From Pelagibacterales bacterium SAG-MED37 (GTDB taxonomy: Bacteria > Pseudomonadota > Alphaproteobacteria > Pelagibacterales > Pelagibacteraceae): a stretch of 64,000 nt of DNA. A model generated the notes under the pieces. That model was not told the origin of the DNA. It searched no databases and worked only from the letters and a program-made list of their open reading frames with translations. The stretch's first letter is position 1. Every line of letters starts with the position of its first letter. The stretch lies in contig JACWEG010000004.1 of assembly GCA_014653605.1 (NCBI GenBank), forward strand, positions 1 through 64,000. The letters run 5' to 3'. Made by a program: the position numbers and the translations under genes. Positions 16,774 to 24,943 of this stretch are shown here, piece by piece.

Positions 16774-17022
16774 TTAACTGATACTTAATAAATATCTTCT
16801 CTTTTTTAAATCTTTTTTTAGTTTATATTCAAATGACATAGCTAATCTTTTATCATAAAATCTTTTTTTATAGATAATTTTCCATTTGTACCCACGTGTG
16901 GATTTAGCACCTATCCCAGAATTATGTTTTTTAAGTCTTAGTTTTAAATTATTAGTGTATCCAACGTATGTTTTTGTTATTTTACTATTTACACCCTTGA
17001 GCATATAAACATAAAACATCAT
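16774..17022 (-). CDS. GIY-YIG nuclease-domain protein (UPF0213/YhbQ-like)
   Basis: An 82-aa single-domain protein with the GIY-YIG pattern: FYVYMLKG (GIY position), KTYVGYTNNLKLRLKKH (YVG plus conserved Arg), and the catalytic-Glu region AMSFEYKLKKD. Small proteins of this type are proposed DNA-repair or structure-specific nucleases, but function is not proven. Two ATGs occur in tandem (MMFYVY); either may be used. It starts 5 bp downstream of the tRNA-Glu 3' end and is probably on the same transcript. Confidence 0.85.
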   Translation of the reverse strand: MMFYVYMLKGVNSKITKTYVGYTNNLKLRLKKHNSGIGAKSTRGYKWKIIYKKRFYDKRLAMSFEYKLKKDLKKRRYLLSIS

Positions 17023-17027
17023 AAATA

Positions 17028-17102
17028 TGGCGGTCCCTAGGGGAATCGAACCCCTCTTTCGAGGATGAAAACCACGTGTCCTAACCGATAGACGAAGGGA
17101 CC
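17028..17102 (-). tRNA. tRNA-Glu (TTC)
   Basis: On the minus strand the acceptor GGTCCCT pairs with AGGGACC, the T-arm is AGGGG TTCGATT CCCCT, and the anticodon loop TTTTCAT gives TTC. CCA is encoded. The anticodon stem CGTGG/CCTCG contains one T-T mismatch in the middle. The next gene leftward starts 5 bp after its 3' end. Confidence 0.95.
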
Positions 17103-17155
17103 AAATTTCAGTTTTTTATTGCATAATATCAGTATAATCAAGCTTTTTAAGTTGA

Positions 17156-18097
17156 TTAAATCTTCTGTTTGTTTTTAATAATCTTTTTTAGTCCAGAAGA
17201 TTTGTGTGTAATTAATGTTTCTGATGTAAAATCGTTACTATCAATATTAATTCCAGAAACTAAGTCCCCAGATGTTATTCCTGTCGCACAAAAAATTGAA
17301 TCACCAGATATAATTTCTTTTAAATGGTATTTTTTTTCAAAATCAATAATTCCCATCTTTTTTGCTCTAGATTTATCTTTTACAGTATCAAATAAGAAAC
17401 GACATTGAAAAAAACAATCAAAAGCATCTAAAGCAGAAGCAGCTAAAACTCCTTCGGGACCTCCTCCAATACCTAAAAATATATCAACATTATATTTTTG
17501 ATCTGTTACTAATAAAGCACCAGAAACATCACCGTCTGTAATAAGTTTTAGATTTACTTTAAGATTTTTAAGCTCATTTATAATTTCTTTGTGTCTAGGT
17601 CTATCTAAAATACATGCAGTTAAATCTGAAGGTTGCTTATTTTTATATTCAGCTAGATTATAAATATTTTTTTTAACTGAGTTGTCCAAGTCAATAATAT
17701 TTGGATCACTAACGTTAGCTGATATTTTATTCATATATGTCTCTGGAGCATTTAATAAATTTGATTTTTCTGCAACCGAAATAACTGATAGAGCACCAGG
17801 AAGATTATTAGCAACAAAATTTGTACCTTCTAAAGGATCAACTGCTATATCGAGTTTTGGTCCTTTTTTAGTACCCAGCTTTTCACCAATAAAAAGCATT
17901 GGGGCTTCATCAAGTTCACCTTCACCAATAACAACTTCACCTTCCATTTCAATTTTATTTAATTCTGTTCGCATTTTATCAACTGCTGCTTTATCAGCTG
18001 CAACTTTATCTTTTTTTCCAATTAAATGGTATGAAGCTAAAGCAGCTTTTGAAGTCACGTTTACAAACTGATCTATAAATTTTTTGTCAATTGCCAT
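17156..18097 (-). CDS. glpX: Class II fructose-1,6-bisphosphatase
   Basis: Dephosphorylates fructose-1,6-bisphosphate in gluconeogenesis. The 313-aa product matches GlpX: TSKAALASYHLIGKKDKVAAD, then VVIGEGELDEAPMLFIGE, the metal-binding block DIAVDPLEGTNFVANN, and GGGPEGVLAASAL. Length is normal. The start codon overlaps the sbmA-like stop by one base, so the two are co-transcribed. Confidence 0.94.
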   Translation of the reverse strand: MAIDKKFIDQFVNVTSKAALASYHLIGKKDKVAADKAAVDKMRTELNKIEMEGEVVIGEGELDEAPMLFIGEKLGTKKGPKLDIAVDPLEGTNFVANNLPGALSVISVAEKSNLLNAPETYMNKISANVSDPNIIDLDNSVKKNIYNLAEYKNKQPSDLTACILDRPRHKEIINELKNLKVNLKLITDGDVSGALLVTDQKYNVDIFLGIGGGPEGVLAASALDAFDCFFQCRFLFDTVKDKSRAKKMGIIDFEKKYHLKEIISGDSIFCATGITSGDLVSGINIDSNDFTSETLITHKSSGLKKIIKNKQKI

Positions 18098-19089
18098 TAA
18101 ATTTTTTCATCAACAAATTCATCTTGTTTTATTTTATATTCAAACTCTCTTAAACGTTTATAAACACTTGCGAGTTCTATTATTGTAGGCCAAGCTTTTA
18201 ATATATATTGCATTGAGCCCTCTACTCTTCCAAAAGCTCTTATAATTTGTTGCATTACACCAAGTGTAACTGCTCCTGCTACAATTGCTGGAGCTAAAAA
18301 AACATATGCTGATAATACATTAGCTTGTAAGTAAGCTATTCTACCAATATTAAAGTATAAATATCTTAAATAACTTAAATAATGAATGCTTCTAACATCT
18401 TCAAACAATTCATCTATAGATTTTGGTCTTATAGTTCCATCATCTTCTGCAATAACTAAGATTTTTCTGTAAGCTGCTTCTTTTTTTTGTAAATCATATT
18501 CAACTCCTACCAATCTCAATATTAGACCTAAAAGTACAAGAAAAATCGTTCCTCCAATTGACCAAATAAGAGCACCAACAATTAGACCATAATCCCAATC
18601 TCCAAAAAAGAAAATTGGAATACCAATACTTAGTCCGAACAAAATTGGCATAAATTCAATTAAGATCATTAAAGCTTCAATCAAACTTGTTCCAAGAGAC
18701 TCCATTATCCTTGAAAATTTAATTGTATCCTCTTGAACTCTTTGAGCTGCACCTTCAATCTTGCGAGCTTTATCGTAAACAGAATGGTACCATTCAACCA
18801 TTGCAGCTCTCCATCTAAATAAATAGTGTGAAGTAAAGAAACTTACTAGTACTGCAACACCAACGTACATAGCAGCTAAGATAATAAATGATAATAAGCT
18901 TGCCCAATATTCTTCAATAGTTATAGCATTAGGAGCACCTAACGCTTTTTGGATCATGTCATAAAATTCACCAAACCACTCATTTATTTTAACATCAATC
19001 TTAACTTGTATCCAAAGCGATGAAAGTATTATAGCAGAACCTAGCCATGACCATAAGTACCAATTTTTTTCAGTAAAAAATCTAAACAT
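18097..19089 (-). CDS. SbmA/BacA-like peptide transporter
   Basis: A 330-aa membrane protein of the SbmA/BacA family, which takes up antimicrobial and other modified peptides. The N-terminus reads FFTEKNWYLWSWLGSAIIL. The conserved block RWRAAMVEWYHSVYDKARKIEG followed by AAQRVQEDTIKFSRIMESLG is diagnostic, as is the C-terminal IRAFGRVEGSMQYILKAW. No ABC ATPase domain is attached, so it is the proton-driven type. It is shorter than E. coli SbmA (406 aa). It lies in the tRNA-Pro to glpX operon. Confidence 0.82.
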   Translation of the reverse strand: MFRFFTEKNWYLWSWLGSAIILSSLWIQVKIDVKINEWFGEFYDMIQKALGAPNAITIEEYWASLLSFIILAAMYVGVAVLVSFFTSHYLFRWRAAMVEWYHSVYDKARKIEGAAQRVQEDTIKFSRIMESLGTSLIEALMILIEFMPILFGLSIGIPIFFFGDWDYGLIVGALIWSIGGTIFLVLLGLILRLVGVEYDLQKKEAAYRKILVIAEDDGTIRPKSIDELFEDVRSIHYLSYLRYLYFNIGRIAYLQANVLSAYVFLAPAIVAGAVTLGVMQQIIRAFGRVEGSMQYILKAWPTIIELASVYKRLREFEYKIKQDEFVDEKI

Positions 19090-19093
19090 ATAA

Positions 19094-19375
19094 TTATTTT
19101 AAGAAATTATCTGCATACGATTTTTTTACAGTTTTTCTTTTTTTGGGTTCAATTATTTCAAAATCAATTTTTTTTTTCTTAGCATAATTAATTGCTAATT
19201 CTTTTGTGGAAAATTCCAATTTAAGTTCTGTATAAGTATCGTTTGAACTTTCCCACCCCATTAATGGATTTATTGTAGGGTCATTAGTTTCAAATTCAAT
19301 AATCCATTTATCAGTTTTACCAAAACCAGACTGCATAGCACTTTTGTTCGGAATGTAGATTTTTGCTTTTTTCAT
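19094..19375 (-). CDS. ETC complex I subunit, NDUFS4-like
   Basis: A 93-aa accessory subunit of NADH:quinone oxidoreductase, found in alphaproteobacteria and mitochondria. It opens KKAKIYIPNKSAMQSGFGKT, with WIIEFETNDPTINPLMGWESSNDT and FSTKELAINYAKK matching the family. The ORF track's start (MGPEGRRFESYHSD) is a translation of the tRNA-Pro gene and is wrong; the ATG at 19375 is chosen. It begins 4 bp after the tRNA 3' end, so tRNA processing would release its mRNA. Confidence 0.87.
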   Translation of the reverse strand: MKKAKIYIPNKSAMQSGFGKTDKWIIEFETNDPTINPLMGWESSNDTYTELKLEFSTKELAINYAKKKKIDFEIIEPKKRKTVKKSYADNFLK

Positions 19376-19379
19376 AAAA

Positions 19380-19456
<77 letters not shown>

Positions 19457-19533
19457 AATGAGATCGTTATATCGATTTTACTTATGTTTTCAATAGAAAG
19501 AAAATTCAAATACATGTAATATTGCCACCTGTT

Positions 19534-20316
19534 ATGTTTATTTTAAAAAGATACTTCAAATTTTATAAAAATAATGGCTTACTTAAATCATTAGTAAAGA
19601 TTATATCAACTCCTTTCAGATTAGTGAATAAGATGAATTATCAAAAAAATAAAAAAGATATTTTTAATGAAAATAGCACAAAAAAAAGATTTGATTTGAT
19701 ATATGAAAAAAATTTTTGGTCTTCAAAAGAAAGTGTTTCAGGTTTAGGATCTCAGTTAGATAATACAATAAATATTAAAGATGGAATAAGGGATATAATT
19801 AAAAAATACGATATAAAGAATATTTTAGATGCACCGTGTGGTGATTTCAATTGGATTAAAGATGTTTTGTCTAAAGATTTAACATACACAGGTGTTGATA
19901 TTGTTGAAAAATTAATCCAAAAAAATAAAGATTTATATAGTCATAAAAATATAGATTTTTTAACATTAGACATCACAAAAGATAAACTTCCAGACTCTGA
20001 TTTAATGATTTGTAGAGATTGCTTAATACACCTATCCTTCGAGAGTATAAATTCTTTTTTTAAAAACTTTTTAAAAAGTGATATTAAATATATTTTAATG
20101 ACTAGCTATAAATTAAAGGATGAAAAAAAAAATATTATCAATTTAGATATACCAGATGGCGAATATAGAGAGATAGATTTATCTCAAGCCCCCTTTTTAT
20201 TGAGTGAACCTTATCAGAAAATTTTAGATAAAGATGAATTAAATAAACAAAGTGGTTTTTATTGTTATTTAAATTTGTACTCTAAAGAACAAATTAACAA
20301 TTTGGTTTTTAGATAA
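19534..20316 (+). CDS. Class I SAM-dependent methyltransferase
   Basis: A 260-aa protein with a Rossmann methyltransferase core from about residue 95. Motif I is ILDAPCGDFNWI, motif II YTGVDIVEKLI, then FLTLDITKDKLPDSDLMICRDCLIHLS. Residues 1-60 are basic, perhaps for membrane or polymer association. The ATG at 19534 is preferred to the TTG at 19522 used by the track. It is convergent with the glycosyltransferase-like gene with a 2-bp gap. The substrate is unknown; the neighbour suggests glycan or surface modification. Confidence 0.82.
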   Translation: MFILKRYFKFYKNNGLLKSLVKIISTPFRLVNKMNYQKNKKDIFNENSTKKRFDLIYEKNFWSSKESVSGLGSQLDNTINIKDGIRDIIKKYDIKNILDAPCGDFNWIKDVLSKDLTYTGVDIVEKLIQKNKDLYSHKNIDFLTLDITKDKLPDSDLMICRDCLIHLSFESINSFFKNFLKSDIKYILMTSYKLKDEKKNIINLDIPDGEYREIDLSQAPFLLSEPYQKILDKDELNKQSGFYCYLNLYSKEQINNLVFR

Positions 20317-20318
20317 GA

Positions 20319-21065
20319 TTATATAAACAATTTTTTATATTTTTTTATAAACTTTATTCGGTCTCTTCTTCTTATCCCAGCTAAATGTATTATTATTGGA
20401 TCAAAATAATAATTAGAAATTTCGTTATTTAAAGGACTATTAAAATTTCTATTAGGCATGCTATTCCATAATCCTGATAAAAAATAAAACTTATTTAAAG
20501 TTTTTTTTGCAGGATTGTTATCTGATAATTTTGAAATCTCAGCTTTGTAACCTAATTCATCCATGAATGCAGCATTGTCAGGCCAATAATGGTTTAAATA
20601 TTTCTTTTTATTCCAAACATTTCTGAAAAATTCTAAGGACCATTTTGTATTTCTCACTAATATTACACCAACATTAGGTCCCCATGTTAAATAATCAATA
20701 TTTGATATCTTTGTTTTGTGTTTAGATTTAAAAAACTGGTTATGAACGAATATGTGTTTTTTTTTATCAATATGATTTAATATATTTTCATACCGGCAGA
20801 TAAAAGTATCTGCATCTAACCATAAATAAAATTCATGGGTTCCTTTTTCCAGATTCTCAATAAACATTTTAATTTTTAGCCAATAAAAATGTCGTTCAAA
20901 AGAACTTCTTTTGTCTATCTCATAATCAAAATTAAAATAATCAGCATATTTAATTATTGTTTTTTCAGACTCTTTTCCAATATCTTTATATCTATAATTA
21001 TAACCAGAGAGAATCTTCAACCTACTATTGTTTGATTTCTCTTTATTTTTATTAAAAAAAAACAT
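20319..21065 (-). CDS. Predicted glycosyltransferase (GT34/GMA12-MNN10-like)
   Basis: A 248-aa protein of GT-A type. The metal-nucleotide DxD motif is in FYLWLDADTFI. It is followed by a Trp-rich block (YLTWGPNVGVILVRNTKWS), an acceptor-region WPDNAAFMDEL, and a C-terminal IIIHLAGIRRRDR, an arrangement seen in GMA12/MNN10 galactosyl/mannosyl transferases. Family placement is tentative. It has no signal or membrane segment, so it is probably cytoplasmic. Confidence 0.65.
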   Translation of the reverse strand: MFFFNKNKEKSNNSRLKILSGYNYRYKDIGKESEKTIIKYADYFNFDYEIDKRSSFERHFYWLKIKMFIENLEKGTHEFYLWLDADTFICRYENILNHIDKKKHIFVHNQFFKSKHKTKISNIDYLTWGPNVGVILVRNTKWSLEFFRNVWNKKKYLNHYWPDNAAFMDELGYKAEISKLSDNNPAKKTLNKFYFLSGLWNSMPNRNFNSPLNNEISNYYFDPIIIHLAGIRRRDRIKFIKKYKKLFI

Positions 21066-21220
21066 TATTTATATTGTTAAGATAAACAGTAGTTTTTATA
21101 ATATACAAGGTTAAATAAATGTAAATCATAATTGATATTTTAGAAGATTAGCTCTTTGTTAAACTAAATTTTGTTTATATTTAGATATTAAGTCTCAATA
21201 CAATTATGGTATAAGAAATA

Positions 21221-21682
21221 ATGATTATAGAATGTATTAACTGTAGCAAAATATTTGATGTAAATTCTGATCTTATACCTAGCACAGGAAGAACAATTCA
21301 ATGTGGATCATGTAATCATGTTTGGTTCTTCAATCCCAATAAGGTAAATTTAAAACTTAAAGAAGAAATACAGCCAAGAGTTTCTATACCTATTAAAAAT
21401 CAAAAAATAGAAGATATTAAACCAAAAAAGAAAACTGACAATTTAAATAAAACTGAAAAAAAGAAATTTGAAGTTACAAAATATCGAGCTAAATCGAGCT
21501 TAAGTATAACAAAATTTTTATCCTATATTTTAGTATCAATAATAACTTTTGTTGCCTTAATAATCTTAATAGATACCTTTAAGTCTGTTTTATATGTTGT
21601 TTTTCCAGGTCTAGAATTAATAATATTTAGTCTTTTTGAAACCTTGAAAGATATCCAATTATTTATTAAAGACTTAATTTAA
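21221..21682 (+). CDS. MJ0042-type zinc-ribbon membrane protein
   Basis: A 153-aa protein with an N-terminal zinc ribbon, MIIECINCSKIFDVNSDLIP followed by IQCGSCNHVWFF (two CxxC pairs). A Lys-rich linker leads to one strong membrane helix (~103-125, FLSYILVSIITFVALIILID). This architecture is common in alphaproteobacteria, often with a longer C-terminal DUF3426 domain that is absent here. Function is unknown. It ends 1 bp before nhaA, so co-expression is likely. Confidence 0.75.
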   Translation: MIIECINCSKIFDVNSDLIPSTGRTIQCGSCNHVWFFNPNKVNLKLKEEIQPRVSIPIKNQKIEDIKPKKKTDNLNKTEKKKFEVTKYRAKSSLSITKFLSYILVSIITFVALIILIDTFKSVLYVVFPGLELIIFSLFETLKDIQLFIKDLI

Positions 21683-21683
21683 T

Positions 21684-22856
21684 ATGATCAATTATTTATC
21701 CAAACCATTTAAATGGTTTTTTAAGTTAGAAGCAGCCAGCGGGTTAGTTCTGCTTTTTGCTGCAATTATAGCATTAATTATTAGTAACTCTAATTTATCA
21801 GAATTATATTTTTCAACTTTAAATAAATATTTATTTATAGGAATTAACAATTTTGGATTAAAATTATCTGTTATCCATTGGATTAACGATGCCTTAATGG
21901 CAATATTCTTTTTTTTTGTAACTTTAGAAATTAAAAGAGAATTTTTACAAGGTGAACTTTCAAATATAAAACAAGCCTTACTACCAATAATTGCTGCTGT
22001 AGGTGGAATGTTAGTTCCAGCTTTATTCTATGTTTTTATAAATCTAGGGGATAGTGAAACTTTAAATGGATGGGCTATACCCTCTGCTACTGATATTGCA
22101 TTCTCATTAGGTGTCTTGTCATTATTAGGAAAACGAGTTCCATTATCATTAAAAGTTTTTTTAACAGCATTAGCAATTATTGATGATCTTGGAGCAATTT
22201 TGATCATTGCTATTTTTTACTCAGGAGATTTAAGTATCAAATATTTAAGTTTGATGTTGTTAGCTTTCATAATTTTGTTAATTATAAATAAGTTTAATAT
22301 TAAAAAGTTTTTACCTTATTTAATTGTAGGTATTTTTCTTTGGGATTTTACTCATAATTCAGGAATTCATGCAACGATTGCTGGTGTTTTATTAGCAATG
22401 ACAATTCCACATAGAAAAAAAGAAAAAGATTTTTCATTATTAATAAAAGTTGAACATGCAATCAGCCCTTATGTTGCTTTTGGTATTATGCCATTGTTTG
22501 CTTTTGCAAATGCAGGTGTATCTCTGGAAGGTTTAACTTTTGGATCTTTGTTAAATAAAGTGCCATTAGGAATTGTACTAGGATTATTTGTAGGTAAACA
22601 ATTAGGTGTTTTCTTGTTCTCTTACGTTTCTATAAAAACCAAAATTGCTCAAATGCCAAATAATTCTAACTGGTTTAACTTTTATGGTGTAGGTGTATTG
22701 ACTGGAATAGGATTTACGATGAGTCTATTTGTTGGAAACTTAGCATTTGCTGAAAATATTCAATATATGGATGGTGTAAAAATTGGTGTATTGACTGGGT
22801 CATTATTATCCACTTTATTTGGATATTTTTTAATATTACTTACACCTAACAAATAA
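21684..22856 (+). CDS. nhaA: Na+/H+ antiporter NhaA
   Basis: Exports Na+ in exchange for H+, controlling pH and salt in a marine cell. The 390-aa protein begins SKPFKWFFKLEAASGLVLL. It has the essential Asp pair in LTALAIIDDLGAILIIAIFY, IPSATDIAFSLGVLSLLG, and HATIAGVLLAMTIP. About 12 membrane segments are visible. Length matches E. coli NhaA (388). Confidence 0.96.
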   Translation: MINYLSKPFKWFFKLEAASGLVLLFAAIIALIISNSNLSELYFSTLNKYLFIGINNFGLKLSVIHWINDALMAIFFFFVTLEIKREFLQGELSNIKQALLPIIAAVGGMLVPALFYVFINLGDSETLNGWAIPSATDIAFSLGVLSLLGKRVPLSLKVFLTALAIIDDLGAILIIAIFYSGDLSIKYLSLMLLAFIILLIINKFNIKKFLPYLIVGIFLWDFTHNSGIHATIAGVLLAMTIPHRKKEKDFSLLIKVEHAISPYVAFGIMPLFAFANAGVSLEGLTFGSLLNKVPLGIVLGLFVGKQLGVFLFSYVSIKTKIAQMPNNSNWFNFYGVGVLTGIGFTMSLFVGNLAFAENIQYMDGVKIGVLTGSLLSTLFGYFLILLTPNK

Positions 22857-22865
22857 ATTTAAGAG

Positions 22866-23411
22866 ATGAGAAAGTTAATTTTTATTGGGATAACAATTAT
22901 TATGTTTTTTTTTAAAAGTAATGTTAATGCAAATTATGACAAGATTTTTTTTGATTTTAAAATTGAAAGTATCACAGGTGAAACTATAGATTTTAATGAG
23001 TATAAAAATAAAGTTATTTTAATTGTAAATACCGCAAGCTATTGTGGATTTACTAAACAATATACTGATTTACAAGAATTGTGGGATAAATATAGATCAA
23101 GAGGTTTGATTGTATTAGGAGTTCCATCAAATTCTTTTAATCAAGAAAAAAACAAAAATTCTGAAGTCAAAGAATTTTGCAAAGTAAATTTTAATATAAA
23201 TTTCCCTTTATCTGCTATTACTGAAGTAAAAGGTGATAATGCTCATGATTTGTTTAAATGGGCTAAAAATAATCACGGTAAATCAGCTATTCCTAAATGG
23301 AATTTCCATAAAATCTTAATAAACAAAGAAGGTAAAGTTGAAGATACATTTACGTCCTTTACAAACCCAATGTCAAAGAAATTAGTAAATAAAATAGAAA
23401 ATATTCTATAA
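22866..23411 (+). CDS. Glutathione peroxidase family protein with signal peptide
   Basis: Thiol peroxidase of 181 aa. Residues 1-23 form a signal peptide (MRKLIFIGITIIMFFFKSNVNA), so the protein is probably periplasmic. The catalytic tetrad region is visible: peroxidatic Cys in NTASYCGFTKQY, Gln in VPSNSFNQE, and Trp-Asn in IPKWNFHKILIN. It is the Cys type with no selenocysteine. The reductant may be thioredoxin-like rather than glutathione. It follows nhaA by 9 bp and overlaps the convergent MBL gene by 6 bp. Confidence 0.88.
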   Translation: MRKLIFIGITIIMFFFKSNVNANYDKIFFDFKIESITGETIDFNEYKNKVILIVNTASYCGFTKQYTDLQELWDKYRSRGLIVLGVPSNSFNQEKNKNSEVKEFCKVNFNINFPLSAITEVKGDNAHDLFKWAKNNHGKSAIPKWNFHKILINKEGKVEDTFTSFTNPMSKKLVNKIENIL

Positions 23412-24176
23412 TTCTATAGTAAGTCCATCATGTGCTGGTATCACATTATTAGGAAGAACTTTTTTAAGTTCAATATAATCCAAAACAGGTGAAAGATTTG
23501 TTAGAATAGCTTTTTTTGGTTTGAATTTCTTAATCATATCTAAAGATGTTTCAAGATTGAAATGTGATGGATGGTAATTATACCATAAACAATCAATAAT
23601 TAGATATTTTAAATTTTTAAAATATTTAAAATCTTTATTATAAATTCTACTCACATCACTTATATAAGCCAGTTTTTTATCAATAATAAAACAATTTGAT
23701 TTTACTTTACCATGAGCAACTTCAATAGATCTAATTTTGACTTTTTTTCTTTCGTTTATTAAAGAGAAATAATTTTTAAGCTTATTTATCTTGAGTGTAG
23801 CTGGATATTCTTTTGAATAGCTTTTGAAAATATAAGAAAAAGTTTTTTTTAAATATTTTGCAGTAAATTTATCAGCAAATACATCTATTTGTTTTTTACT
23901 GTTTATATAAAAAGATCTCAAATCATTAATCCCATGTGTTTGATCTCCATGCATATGTGAGTATAAAACTTTATTAATCTTTTTAACTTTATGGCGTAAC
24001 AATTGTTGTCTTAGATCTGGAGAAGTATCAAATAAAATATTTTCTTTAGAAGTTTTGAGTAAAGCAGAACATCTAGTTCTATAATTTTTTTTATTATTTG
24101 GATCACAATTGCCAAAGAAGCCATCCGGTCTTGGTACACCCATTGAACTACCGCATCCTAAGATTATAAACTTCAT
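23406..24176 (-). CDS. MBL-fold metallo-hydrolase (PhnP-like)
   Basis: A 256-aa metallo-beta-lactamase-fold hydrolase. The start MKFIILGCGSSMGVPRPDG and Cys-bearing GNCDPNNKKNYRTRCSALLK are typical of the PhnP-like group downstream of tatD in alphaproteobacteria. The metal site appears as YSHMHGDQTHG (HxHxDH-like), with a later Asp in AYISDVSR and an ending IPAHDGLTIEL. Members include cyclic phosphodiesterases; the substrate here is unknown. It is the last gene of the mltB-metG-tatD operon. Confidence 0.85.
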   Translation of the reverse strand: MKFIILGCGSSMGVPRPDGFFGNCDPNNKKNYRTRCSALLKTSKENILFDTSPDLRQQLLRHKVKKINKVLYSHMHGDQTHGINDLRSFYINSKKQIDVFADKFTAKYLKKTFSYIFKSYSKEYPATLKINKLKNYFSLINERKKVKIRSIEVAHGKVKSNCFIIDKKLAYISDVSRIYNKDFKYFKNLKYLIIDCLWYNYHPSHFNLETSLDMIKKFKPKKAILTNLSPVLDYIELKKVLPNNVIPAHDGLTIEL

Positions 24177-24184
24177 AAAATCAA

Positions 24185-24943
24185 TTAGCTAAATAGCTTA
24201 TTAAAATTATTAGTTGTTATTTCTACAAGTTGAGATTTAGTTATTTCTTTTAATTCTGCTAATTTTTGAGCAGTATAATCTATAAAAGAAGGCTCATTTT
24301 TTTTTCCTCTATTTGGAACTGGGGCTAAGAATGGGCTGTCTGTTTCTATTAAAATTTTTTCTAATGGCAGAAATTTAAACGTTTCTTGTAATTCTAATGA
24401 ATTTTTAAATGTTATAATTCCACTCGCTGAAAAAAAAGCATTTAAATCAAGTAATTTTTCTGCAAACTTTTTTGAACCTGTAAAACAATGCATTAGGATT
24501 TTAAGATCTTTATCTTTATAATCATTTAAAATCCTGAAAGTTTCCTCTTCTGCACTTCTCGAATGAATAATTATAGGTGCATTAGTCTCAATTGAAGCTT
24601 TGATATGTTCGTTGAAACTTTTAATTTGTTTATCTTTATCGCTATTATTGTAATAAAAATCTAATCCTGTCTCACCTATCCCAATAATTTTAGGATTTTC
24701 ATTAAAATTTTTTACAATATTATCTGAACTAATAATTTCATCATTAGTTTCATGGGGGTGTACACCTATTGTACCGTAAATCATTTCGTCTTTGTCTATA
24801 ATATTTTTGATTCTAGAAAAACTTTCAAAAGAAGTAGAAATAGTTAGTAATTTTTTGATACCAACATCCTTGGATCGTTTAATAACATTGGGTAAATCGC
24901 TTAAAAGCGGTTCATGATCTAAATGACAATGTGAATCAATCAT
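24185..24943 (-). CDS. TatD-family metal-dependent deoxyribonuclease
   Basis: A 252-aa TIM-barrel hydrolase with TatD family motifs: MIDSHCHLDHEPL (HxH metal site), IGETGLDFYYNNSD, IIHSRSAEEETFRIL, MHCFTGSKKFAEKLLD and LIETDSPFLAPVPNRGKKNEP. It is probably a 3'-5' exonuclease or D-Tyr-tRNA deacylase-type enzyme. It overlaps metG by 8 bp, the conserved metG-tatD order. Confidence 0.92.
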   Translation of the reverse strand: MIDSHCHLDHEPLLSDLPNVIKRSKDVGIKKLLTISTSFESFSRIKNIIDKDEMIYGTIGVHPHETNDEIISSDNIVKNFNENPKIIGIGETGLDFYYNNSDKDKQIKSFNEHIKASIETNAPIIIHSRSAEEETFRILNDYKDKDLKILMHCFTGSKKFAEKLLDLNAFFSASGIITFKNSLELQETFKFLPLEKILIETDSPFLAPVPNRGKKNEPSFIDYTAQKLAELKEITKSQLVEITTNNFNKLFS

